Positions 1-5,642 of a stretch of DNA of 5,778 nucleotides are shown here, in pieces. The position numbers and the translations under genes were made by a program. The notes beneath the pieces are model-generated. The model was not told where the DNA came from, made no database searches, and worked only from the letters and a program-made list of their open reading frames with translations. Location of the stretch: contig DHHG01000172.1 of assembly GCA_002403175.1 (NCBI GenBank), forward strand, positions 1 through 5,778, in the 5' to 3' direction. Numbering within the stretch: the stretch's first letter is position 1; every line of letters starts with the position of its first letter. The DNA is from Syntrophaceae bacterium UBA4778 (GTDB taxonomy: Bacteria > Desulfobacterota > Syntrophia > Syntrophales > UBA4778).

Positions 1-898
1 TTCCCGTCATGAGTGAATTCGCCCCCGCCACAATACCCAACGGAAGCAGTTGCTTCAGATTTTTTTCCTTACCACCACAGAGCCTGATATCTTTATCCGG
101 AAGAATGAACCTGAAAACCGCAATGGTCAGGATAATTTCCATGGGCGAAAGGGGAACACGATTCTCAAGAGGAGTCCCGGGAATTGGACTCAGGATGTTA
201 ATCGGCACAGAATCAACGTCCAGATCGCGCAGGGTACAGGCCAATTCAATCCTCTGCTCGATGGTTTCTCCCAATCCGATTATCCCTCCGGAGCACGTGG
301 AAAGCCCCGCTTCCTTTGCGGCCAGAACGGTCTGTATATCACTATCGTATGGATGAGTCGTGCAGATCTCATCGAAAAAGCTACGGGAGGTTTCAAGGTT
401 GTGGTGATACCGAAACAGCCCGGCTTTTCTGAGTTCAAGAGCCTTTGAAAAATCTATCATGCCGAGAGAGGCGCATGGTTTTATATTCGACTTTCCTATC
501 TGTGCGATAACTCGGAAGATAGTATTCCATTCGCCATCGGACGATATCCTGGTACCGCTGGTCACGATTCCGAAAAAACGGGCTCCGCTCGCCGCAGCCA
601 TATCCGCTTTTTGAATCATTTCTTCTGCAGGTAAAAGGGGATAAAATGAAGCATTGGTAAGCCAATGTCCCGACTGTGCGCAAAATTTGCAGTCCTCACG
701 ACATTTACCAGATTTCGCATTAATAATGCCGCACAGGTTGATCTTCTTTCCTTTATAGTACTCCCTAATTTCGGAAGCTGCCGCCATTAATACGAACGGC
801 CTTTTCCACCCCTGTTCAAATAACTCCACGGCCTCAGCCGGACTCAACCGACGACCATGAAGAATTTCATTTTTTAATTCCTGAAATGATGGATACAT
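1..898 (-). CDS. bioB: Biotin synthase, radical SAM enzyme (C-terminus cut by window edge)
   Basis: Biotin synthase inserts sulfur into dethiobiotin, the last step of biotin synthesis, in the cytoplasm. The visible part is 299 residues and starts at ATG 898, with AAGGA about 11 nt upstream. The radical-SAM motif CREDCKFC gives Cys66, Cys70 and Cys73 as ligands of the [4Fe-4S] cluster. Other family blocks follow in order: GIVTSGT (110-116), CASLGMI (142-148), YHHNLETS (164-171), TCSGGIIGLGE (201-211), VPINILSPIPGTPLE (231-245) and IRLCGG (271-276). The sequence runs off the window in AGANSLM, which normally lies close to the C-terminus, so I estimate that only about 20-40 residues are missing. 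Phe109 stands where E. coli has Cys97, an auxiliary-cluster ligand, and there is an extra Cys274 beside the conserved Arg272. No other biotin gene is visible. The family assignment is firm; the type of auxiliary cluster is open. Confidence 0.96.
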   Translation of the reverse strand, partial: MYPSFQELKNEILHGRRLSPAEAVELFEQGWKRPFVLMAAASEIREYYKGKKINLCGIINAKSGKCREDCKFCAQSGHWLTNASFYPLLPAEEMIQKADMAAASGARFFGIVTSGTRISSDGEWNTIFRVIAQIGKSNIKPCASLGMIDFSKALELRKAGLFRYHHNLETSRSFFDEICTTHPYDSDIQTVLAAKEAGLSTCSGGIIGLGETIEQRIELACTLRDLDVDSVPINILSPIPGTPLENRVPLSPMEIILTIAVFRFILPDKDIRLCGGKEKNLKQLLPLGIVAGANSLMTG

Positions 899-956
899 AC
901 CGATCTATATCCTTTTAAATTTGTCGAGAGCGATTTTAGGGCTGTAATCGGCGACA

Positions 957-985
957 CTTATAACAGACCGAAACTTTTTTGTAAA
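957..985 (-). promoter_or_regulatory. Sigma-70 type promoter of bioB, with a possible BirA half-site over the -35 box
   Basis: Read on the minus strand, a -35 box TTTACA (980-985) and a -10 box TATAAG (957-962) are separated by exactly 17 bp. Each box matches consensus at five of six positions. Transcription would start near 950 and leave a leader of about 50 nt before the bioB ATG. The -35 box lies inside CATTTACAA (979-987), which resembles one arm of the proteobacterial BirA operator (GGTTTACAA). I could not find a convincing second arm at the usual 14-16 bp spacing, so biotin control is only a suggestion. Confidence 0.6.
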
Positions 986-1109
986 TGCAGGCCTTCTTAT
1001 TGAACATAGTTAGCCCCCAAAACTTTATTAGCCGGCCGAATCAACTCAGATTTTAAAACAGGGTTCGGGGGGGAATAGCGGCATCGGTACTGGAGAGCTC
1101 AAAAGAAAA

Positions 1110-1136
1110 GCCCCGGATTACGAGAGTAACCGGGGC
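1110..1136 (-). terminator. Rho-independent terminator, probably bidirectional
   Basis: The inverted repeat GCCCCGG ... CCGGGGC has seven GC-rich pairs, extended by TTAC/GTAA after a one-base bulge, with a GAGA loop. On the minus strand it is followed by CTTTTCTTTT and preceded by an A-rich stretch; on the plus strand it is followed by AGTTCTTTTT. It most simply ends the kinase-regulator transcript, but it lies about 260 bp past that stop codon, which is far. It could instead end a separate short RNA. Confidence 0.85.
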
Positions 1137-1398
1137 AGTTCTTTTTCCGCACAGCATCGGGGGGGATCATCGTACGGATGTTATATATAAAGCAAGATTT
1201 CTCCTGCGTTGCCAAAAATCATTCGTCCCTAAGACGATGCCAAATTATAATACGCTTCAGGAAGGTACAATCGGGGGGTGTCTGAAATGCACTTAAGACC
1301 TACCAATGATAGCGACTCGGAAGCACACCTAAGAAGGGATCGGCGTTTGTCCGATGCCGCTCTGAATGCAGGCGGACAGTGGGAAAGAGAATAGCGGA

Positions 1399-2037
1399 TC
1401 AGCCTACAAGCTTGTTTTGAATAGCGTAGAGCGTAATCTCCGCATTGTTTTTTACTTTCATCTTTTCAATAATATGTGTGCGGTAGGTACTGATTGTTTT
1501 AACACTAAGGCAGAGCTCATCGGCAATTTCCGTCACAGTCTTCCCTGAAGCAATCATGAGCATTACCTGATATTCGCGGTCCGAAAGCATTTCATGAGGG
1601 GCCTTTGCGGCGGCGACATCAAAATAATAAGTCAGCTTTTCCGCCATGGACGAAGAAACGTATCTTCCGCCCTGGGAAATTTTCCTGATAGCCGTAATCA
1701 GTTCATGAGGAGCACTAGCCTTAGTCAGGTACCCTGAAGCTCCAGCCCTGAAAGCCCTAACCGCATATTGCTCTTCCGGATAGATACTCAGAATCAGGAC
1801 AGGAAGCTTTGGTTTCAGAGCTTTTAAGTCCTTCAAAATCTCCAACCCACTTCGCCCGGGCATTGATATATCAAGAAGGATAAGATCAAAATCCTTTTTC
1901 CGGATGATTTCTAAAACCTCCTGGCCGTTCTCCGCCTCATCGGCAGCAATCATATCCGCTGTATCGGACAATATCTTCTTATATCCCTCCCGAACAATGG
2001 GATGATCATCCGCAATCAGGATTTTTATTTTTTTCAT
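1399..2037 (-). CDS. NarL/FixJ-family response regulator with receiver and LuxR-type HTH domains
   Basis: This 212-residue protein is the output partner of the kinase gene just upstream. The receiver domain (about 4-120) has the acidic pair Asp10-Asp11, the phospho-acceptor Asp56 in LLDISMPG, the switch residues Ser84 and Tyr103, and the conserved Lys106. The C-terminal LuxR/GerE helix-turn-helix (about 151-210) has LSDRE, then the recognition region with LSVKTISTYRTHI. The length is normal for the family and no key residue is missing. Its ATG overlaps the kinase TGA in ATATGA, and its ribosome binding site (GGAAAGG) lies inside the end of the kinase gene, so the two are probably translated in step. 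Phosphorylation should promote dimerisation and DNA binding. The target is unknown; the divergent gene at 4562 and the operon itself are nearest. Family certain, role unknown. Confidence 0.95.
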   Translation of the reverse strand: MKKIKILIADDHPIVREGYKKILSDTADMIAADEAENGQEVLEIIRKKDFDLILLDISMPGRSGLEILKDLKALKPKLPVLILSIYPEEQYAVRAFRAGASGYLTKASAPHELITAIRKISQGGRYVSSSMAEKLTYYFDVAAAKAPHEMLSDREYQVMLMIASGKTVTEIADELCLSVKTISTYRTHIIEKMKVKNNAEITLYAIQNKLVG

Positions 2038-4262
2038 ATGGTTTTTCCTTTCCTTCTAAGTGGTATCGTAACTTTCACGACAGTCCCCTTCCCGGGCTCA
2101 CCGGAAATGACTACATCTCCTCCCAGATGAAACGTCCTTTCCTGCATCCCGAGCAGTCCGAAAGAATTCGGCTTGGATAGCTGTTCCTGGGTGATTCCTT
2201 TTCCATTGTCCCGAACCGTCAGGAGAAGTTTTCCCGAAAATACACGCAAATTGACTGTAACCCCCGTAGCATCAGCATGGCGCAGCACATTTGTAAGGGT
2301 TTCCTGGAAAATTCGGAAAACCGCCGTAGAAATGTCAGTATCGAGCGAAACATCTTCAGGCCGAATTTTCACGGAACAGACAATCCCCGTCCTCTTTTGA
2401 AATTCTTTAGCATGCCAGAAGATCGCATCGGCAATCCCGAGATGATCCAGCATGCCGGGACGGAGATCCATATATATGCGTTTAACCGTGCTCATGGTCA
2501 TTTCGATCAACCTTGCCATGGATTCTGTTTTGCTCAACAGAGATTTCTCATTGGGAGGCAATTGCTTGTTCAGCAAAATGATATCCGTATTCAAGGCCGT
2601 AAGCAACTGACCCAATTCATCGTGAAGCTCTCGGGCGATATGCGTCCGCTCTTTTTCCCGCACCGATTCAAGATGGGCGGATAATTGGCGCAGCTGCTCA
2701 TGGGATCGCTCCAATTCCCGCTCGGCGCTTTTTCGCGCTGTTATATCTTCGAATGTTATGACGATTGCTTTATTTTTCAGGCTTTCACCTATTCGGGCAG
2801 CATGCATTGTGCACGAAATCTCAGATCCATCTTTTCGCCGGCAGGGGAACTCTGCATTGAACGTAGGCTGGCGTTCCAAGATAGAATAAACCCAAGAGGC
2901 GACTTCCTCTTCATCTTGCCCCCTGCTGTAAAGACTCTGAATGCCCAACCCGACAAGCTCTTCGGGACTCCACCCGAATACGCTTTTTACCCCTTCGTTT
3001 GCAAAAATGATTTTACGGTTCCTCAGTCCTATTACTGCGTGGGGGATCGCCCTCAGAAGAGAAGTCTCAAAGGCTTTCAACTCCGCCATTTCTCTTCTGG
3101 CCTTGATCTGCTCCGTAATATCCATGGAGTTACCCAAAATGGCCCTCGACCCGCGGAAAGGGATATAGGTCATTGTCTCCATAATCCATTTGGTTTTACC
3201 GTCCCTGGAAATGATCCGGTATTCGAAAGGAGAGGTTCGCTTCCCTTTTAGCATCTCCATACCCATCTTGCGAGCGCGCCTTCTGTCCGCGGGATGAACA
3301 ATTTCCATATTTTTCATCCCGATAAGGTCCTGCTGACTATAGCCGAGCATTTTGGCCGCATTCTGGTTGACGAACTGAAATTTCCCATGCTGGAGCACAT
3401 AGAAACCGGCCTGTGAGCTGTTGGCCATCGTCTCATAGGCCTCTTCCGCTCTCTTCTGATCCATTATATCCTGAAAAGTAATTACGACGTGTTTCTCTTT
3501 CAGATTTCGACCAATGCGGGACGCGCTGATCAGGCAGGTTATTTCCGCCCCATTTTTGCGCCGGCATATAAATTCGGTTTTGAATTTTCTTTTCCGTTCA
3601 AGAGTCGAATAGAGCATATCTGCAATTTCCTGATACCCCTCTTCCGTTGAATAGAGGATCCTTGAACTCTTCCCGATCAGATCTTTTGCCTTCCACCCAA
3701 AGACATCCTGAACAGCGTCATTGGCAAAGACAATAATACGGTTCTTAAGCCCGATCACAGCATGTGGAAAAGCATCCAGAATGGAGGCTTCCAGTGCTTC
3801 CAGTTCCACGAGCTTAGCCATCGCCTCAACCTGTTCGGTAACTTCCATAGATAATCCAAGGACAGCCCGCCTGCCTTTGAATACGATGGGGGCTATCGTT
3901 TCTGTAAACCAACGTACTTCGCCATTGTTTGTGATGGTCCGGAACTCATAAGATGAGGAACGTTTTCCTTTCAGCATTTTTACGGCGTTCTCCCGAACTT
4001 TTTCCCGATCATCCGGATGGACGAAATTCAGTGAGATTTCACCGAGTTTATAACCCCAGTACTTAGAGGCATAATGATTTACAAAAACGAATTTTCCATC
4101 CTGAATTATATAAAATCCCGCTTTCGAACTGTTCTCAAGACAACGATATATGCCTTCTTCAAAATGGGTATCATTTTGAAGCGGGTTCCGATTTTCTACA
4201 TCATTGCGCAATTCTTGTATTTCCTGAACAAGCTGCTCTTTGACTCTCTTTGTTTCATTCAT
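2034..4262 (-). CDS. Cytosolic multi-PAS sensor histidine kinase (HisKA_3 / NarX-like catalytic core)
   Basis: This is the sensor kinase that should phosphorylate the regulator encoded next. I chose ATG 4262 (742 residues) because GGAAG lies 8 nt upstream; the frame stays open to a TTG at 4319 and has another ATG at 4277, both without a clear ribosome binding site. From the chosen start, a short charged helix is followed by four PAS domains at about 42-144, 159-269, 278-384 and 399-509. A coiled linker then leads to the HisKA_3 dimerisation domain with the H-box ARELHDELGQ (phospho-acceptor His547). The HATPase_c domain has Asn658 in ETLTNVLRHA, the G1 box DNGKGI (685-690), GLLGMQER and GKGTVVKV. 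There are no membrane segments or signal peptide, so it should sense a cytoplasmic signal. The ligand cannot be read from the sequence, and no heme-binding CXXCH is present. PAS domains 1-2 and 3-4 are a duplicated pair. Its stop overlaps the regulator start by 4 nt. Confidence 0.95.
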   Translation of the reverse strand: MNETKRVKEQLVQEIQELRNDVENRNPLQNDTHFEEGIYRCLENSSKAGFYIIQDGKFVFVNHYASKYWGYKLGEISLNFVHPDDREKVRENAVKMLKGKRSSSYEFRTITNNGEVRWFTETIAPIVFKGRRAVLGLSMEVTEQVEAMAKLVELEALEASILDAFPHAVIGLKNRIIVFANDAVQDVFGWKAKDLIGKSSRILYSTEEGYQEIADMLYSTLERKRKFKTEFICRRKNGAEITCLISASRIGRNLKEKHVVITFQDIMDQKRAEEAYETMANSSQAGFYVLQHGKFQFVNQNAAKMLGYSQQDLIGMKNMEIVHPADRRRARKMGMEMLKGKRTSPFEYRIISRDGKTKWIMETMTYIPFRGSRAILGNSMDITEQIKARREMAELKAFETSLLRAIPHAVIGLRNRKIIFANEGVKSVFGWSPEELVGLGIQSLYSRGQDEEEVASWVYSILERQPTFNAEFPCRRKDGSEISCTMHAARIGESLKNKAIVITFEDITARKSAERELERSHEQLRQLSAHLESVREKERTHIARELHDELGQLLTALNTDIILLNKQLPPNEKSLLSKTESMARLIEMTMSTVKRIYMDLRPGMLDHLGIADAIFWHAKEFQKRTGIVCSVKIRPEDVSLDTDISTAVFRIFQETLTNVLRHADATGVTVNLRVFSGKLLLTVRDNGKGITQEQLSKPNSFGLLGMQERTFHLGGDVVISGEPGKGTVVKVTIPLRRKGKTI
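2709..4139 (-). repeat. Tandem duplication of a PAS-PAS module inside the kinase gene
   Basis: The sensor half consists of two copies of a module of about 236-241 residues, encoded at 3432-4139 and 2709-3431. Each copy has a first PAS containing NSS-x-AGFY, a VHP-x-DR block and MLKGKR, then a second PAS containing PHAVIGL-x-NR, VFGW and CRRK-x-G-x-EI-x-C. The order A-B-A-B, with the same linker type (EMAELKAFE in one copy, KLVELEALE in the other), points to one duplication of a pair, not four independent acquisitions. The copies have diverged clearly at protein level and differ by a short indel before the VHP block, so the event is not recent. Confidence 0.88.
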
Positions 4263-4527
4263 CTTGCCGTCTTCCATTTCATTACAATCAAATATATTTA
4301 CACCCGGAATTCTAAACAAAGAAAAACAAAATCAAGTCCCGATGGCCCTGTAAAGCTTTCTATCCTGTCTACCCCAAATTTACAATCAACCATTAATATC
4401 TTGCACTCACACTGTTTTCTGAGATATAGATTGCCCCGGCATTTTGGTGAGTCTACTCCAATCTCTTCTTATAATCAATCCTAAGGGGCAAGTTCCTATA
4501 ATTCTCACATTCTCATCAAATGAATAC

Positions 4528-4536
4528 TGGTATAAT
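4528..4536 (+). promoter_or_regulatory. Extended -10 promoter of the exported-protein gene
   Basis: TGGTATAAT contains a perfect -10 hexamer (4531-4536) preceded by the TGn extension. The -35 region at 16-18 bp spacing is poor, as is common for extended -10 promoters; a poor -35 box also often means that an activator is needed. Transcription would begin near 4543, leaving about 19 nt before the start codon, which contains the ribosome binding site. Confidence 0.65.
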
Positions 4537-4549
4537 CCCCATTTGAATT

Positions 4550-4555
4550 GAGGAG
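4550..4555 (+). promoter_or_regulatory. Ribosome binding site that fixes a TTG start
   Basis: GAGGAG lies 6 nt before TTG 4562. No ATG is close enough to use this site, so the TTG start is well supported. Confidence 0.8.
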
Positions 4556-4561
4556 ATTAAA

Positions 4562-5089
4562 TTGAAAAGAAAAACTTTCGCCCTGGCTGTGATTTATTTG
4601 CTTTTCATAATGTCAGTTCCTGCTTATGCGAAAGCCGATTCCCAAAATCCGCAAACGATGACAGGGCGCATTCCGATCAACGCGCGCGAGCAGATTGCCG
4701 CAGCAGCGGCCATTTCCGGTACAGTTGTCTGCAAGATATTAGATGGTCAACAATTTGAGGCCAGTCCAGGTAAAGGTGATCAAAGAGGTTGCATCCCGGT
4801 CACGGTCATGGTTTCTACATCGGGGTGGGAGGATAGCTATAAATATATCGTTTGTGATGGACTCATCACGGAGGAAGCTGAAAGCATTCCGGAGAGAGGG
4901 CGAGTGGATATAGATGATTTTATCGCACAGCTTGCAAAGAAAGCGCAGGAATCCGGAATGGCCCAAGGTGTCTTTAACGGATTCACTGTCAAGGCAGTCG
5001 TCCTTCCTCATGAGCAAAACTGCGAGGTGGAAATCAGCGTGTTTAAAGGAAAGCACCTCACCCGAAAGAGCCGGCTGCCCTGCTATTAG
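4562..5089 (+). CDS. Unrecognised exported protein with five cysteines in the mature part
   Basis: I do not recognise this 175-residue protein. It begins at TTG 4562 behind a strong ribosome binding site. The N-terminus is a clear Sec signal peptide: basic residues at 2-4, a hydrophobic core at about 6-19, and AxA cleavage sites after Ala23 or Ala25. There is no lipobox cysteine and no later membrane segment, so the mature protein of about 150 residues should be soluble in the periplasm or outside the cell. It contains Cys57, Cys77, Cys98, Cys154 and Cys174, an odd number that would leave one unpaired if the others form disulfides. An Ala-rich stretch (41-51) and an acidic segment with VDIDDF (115-120) are visible. 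No heme-binding CXXCH, catalytic triad or repeat was found. It diverges from the kinase-regulator operon and may be its target. Its stop codon is 3 bp from the end of the convergent gene. Confidence 0.85.
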   Translation: MKRKTFALAVIYLLFIMSVPAYAKADSQNPQTMTGRIPINAREQIAAAAAISGTVVCKILDGQQFEASPGKGDQRGCIPVTVMVSTSGWEDSYKYIVCDGLITEEAESIPERGRVDIDDFIAQLAKKAQESGMAQGVFNGFTVKAVVLPHEQNCEVEISVFKGKHLTRKSRLPCY

Positions 5090-5092
5090 ATT

Positions 5093-5419
5093 TTATTTTT
5101 TAGAAAGATCCAGAAATCTCTGACCGGAGATATTCGCCTGAGCAGATTCCGCCATGTTCGGATTGTTTCTTATTTCTTCCGAGGTTTGCCGGCTCAATTC
5201 ATAGGCAGTTTCCCTTCCTAGCTCCAGACCGGCATTTGCGTCGGCTTCTGCAATTCCGACCTGATTAAAACCGGAAACATCCGATTCTTTGGAAAAGAGA
5301 TCGACCGGTTTTCCTCCTGTAGAGACAATCTCTCTTTTCAGTTCGTTTTTACGATTCGAATTTTTACCTTCCTGTAATTTAATTTCCGATCCGGGAATAT
5401 TATGGATTGAGTCCACCAT
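5093..5419 (-). CDS. Small hydrophilic protein with a flagellin-like C-terminal tail, function unknown
   Basis: This 108-residue protein starts at ATG 5419 behind a near-perfect ribosome binding site (AGGAGGT, 5 nt spacer), so it is very likely translated. It has no signal peptide, membrane segment or cysteine. The first 50 residues are polar and Lys-rich and look disordered. From about residue 55 the sequence is predicted by eye to be helical (GIAEADANAGLELGRETAYE). The end, AQANISGQRFLDLSKK, resembles the C-terminal AQAN-x-x-P-Q-x-V-L-x-L-L of bacterial flagellins, but there is no flagellin N-terminal domain. A link to flagella or a similar helical export substrate is a weak inference. It is the last gene of the minus-strand group and ends 3 bp from the convergent gene. 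The shared gap is T-rich (5090-5101) but I see no strong terminator hairpin. Confidence 0.82.
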   Translation of the reverse strand: MVDSIHNIPGSEIKLQEGKNSNRKNELKREIVSTGGKPVDLFSKESDVSGFNQVGIAEADANAGLELGRETAYELSRQTSEEIRNNPNMAESAQANISGQRFLDLSKK

Positions 5420-5422
5420 TTT

Positions 5423-5641
5423 TTACCTCCTGTTCAAGACAAAGTAATTCTCAGTAAAATTTCCTCTCTTTACGGAAGCTTTCAAATTGCATTGAAGACT
5501 TACCGGAGCAAGCTCCGGAGAATCTCCGATCCTTAAAGGAAGATGTTTAAACATGATTCGCTCGCTTACCCCGCCGCGAGCAGCGGGAACTGCGCTCGCT
5601 ACCGGATTCAGAACGGTTGTGATCTGTGCGTTCAACTTCAA
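5423..5641 (-). CDS. Doubtful 72-codon ORF or structured leader upstream of the small protein gene
   Basis: An open frame of 72 codons begins at TTG 5641, one base after the stop of the preceding gene, and ends in the ribosome binding site of the next. The product resembles no family I know, and it has no signal peptide or membrane segment. Against it being a real gene: there is no ribosome binding site at a useful distance from TTG, and the internal ATG at residue 30 has none either. In its favour: the open frame fills the gap between the neighbours exactly, as in a tight operon. The same bases hold several strong inverted repeats (5503-5518, 5560-5599), so this may instead be an untranslated structured leader. 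Confidence 0.3.
   Translation of the reverse strand: MKLNAQITTVLNPVASAVPAARGGVSERIMFKHLPLRIGDSPELAPVSLQCNLKASVKRGNFTENYFVLNRR
5424..5430 (-). promoter_or_regulatory. Strong ribosome binding site of the 108-residue protein
   Basis: Read on the minus strand, AGGAGGT lies five bases (AAAAA) before ATG 5419 and pairs almost fully with the end of 16S rRNA. The same bases form the last codons and stop (AGG AGG TAA) of the doubtful upstream ORF. If that ORF is translated, its terminating ribosome would sit on this site. Confidence 0.85.
5503..5518. repeat. Seven-pair inverted repeat CCGGAGC-AA-GCTCCGG
   Basis: This compact GC-rich palindrome has no T-run after it in either direction, so it is not a usual terminator. 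In RNA the two-base loop would open to four or more bases. It may be a stem in a leader of the small protein gene or a binding site for a dimeric protein. Confidence 0.55.
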
Positions 5642-5642
5642 C

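Larger units (their letters stand above)
899..1398. other. Long intergenic region between bioB and the response regulator gene
   Basis: No convincing protein gene lies in these 500 bases. They contain the bioB promoter (957-985), a strong hairpin terminator (1110-1136) and three poly-G tracts each preceded by TC: G7 at 1067-1073, G7 at 1159-1165 and G6 at 1273-1278. Smaller inverted repeats occur near 1221-1238 (TCGTC/GACGA) and 1338-1354 (ATCGG/CCGAT). A TATAAT on the plus strand at 1246-1251 has no good -35 partner. The length and structure suggest that the region is more than a spacer. Confidence 0.6.
4263..4561. other. Divergent intergenic region between the kinase gene and the exported-protein gene
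   Basis: This AT-rich stretch separates two genes that point away from each other, so a regulator bound here could act on both. Plus-strand elements are the extended -10 promoter at 4528-4536 and a weaker TTGCAC-N18-TATAGA (4401-4430). For the kinase operon I see only weak minus-strand candidates, such as TTGATT-N15-TAGAAT near 4310-4336. Two spaced inverted repeats are visible: TTGCCCC (4431-4437) with GGGGCAA (4485-4491), and TGTAAA (4349-4354) with TTTACA (4379-4384). Neither is proven to be an operator. Confidence 0.5.

Noticed and set aside
9..448. Plus-strand open frames of 115 and 132 codons opposite bioB.
   Set aside because: They are antisense to a well-conserved biotin synthase frame and show no domain or ribosome binding site of their own.
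435..683. An 82-codon minus-strand frame within bioB.
   Set aside because: It lies in a different frame of the same strand, inside conserved BioB sequence including the region after the CxxxCxxC motif; it is a shadow frame.
1287..1394. A 35-codon plus-strand ORF (ATG 1287 to TAG 1392-1394) in the intergenic region, with a TATAAT about 35 bp upstream.
   Set aside because: It has no clear ribosome binding site apart from a G-run, no good -35 box, no recognisable protein features, and it is short enough to arise by chance.
2685..3251. A 188-codon plus-strand frame opposite the kinase gene.
   Set aside because: The opposite strand encodes clear PAS domains throughout; the antisense frame has no recognisable family features or initiation signals.
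4739..5056. A 105-codon minus-strand frame opposite the exported-protein gene.
   Set aside because: The plus-strand frame has a promoter, ribosome binding site and signal peptide; the opposite frame has none of these.
5064..5101. AGCCGGCT palindrome followed by a T-rich stretch as a terminator between the convergent genes.
   Set aside because: The palindrome leaves no loop and lies some distance from the T-run inside coding sequence; a functional terminator cannot be supported.
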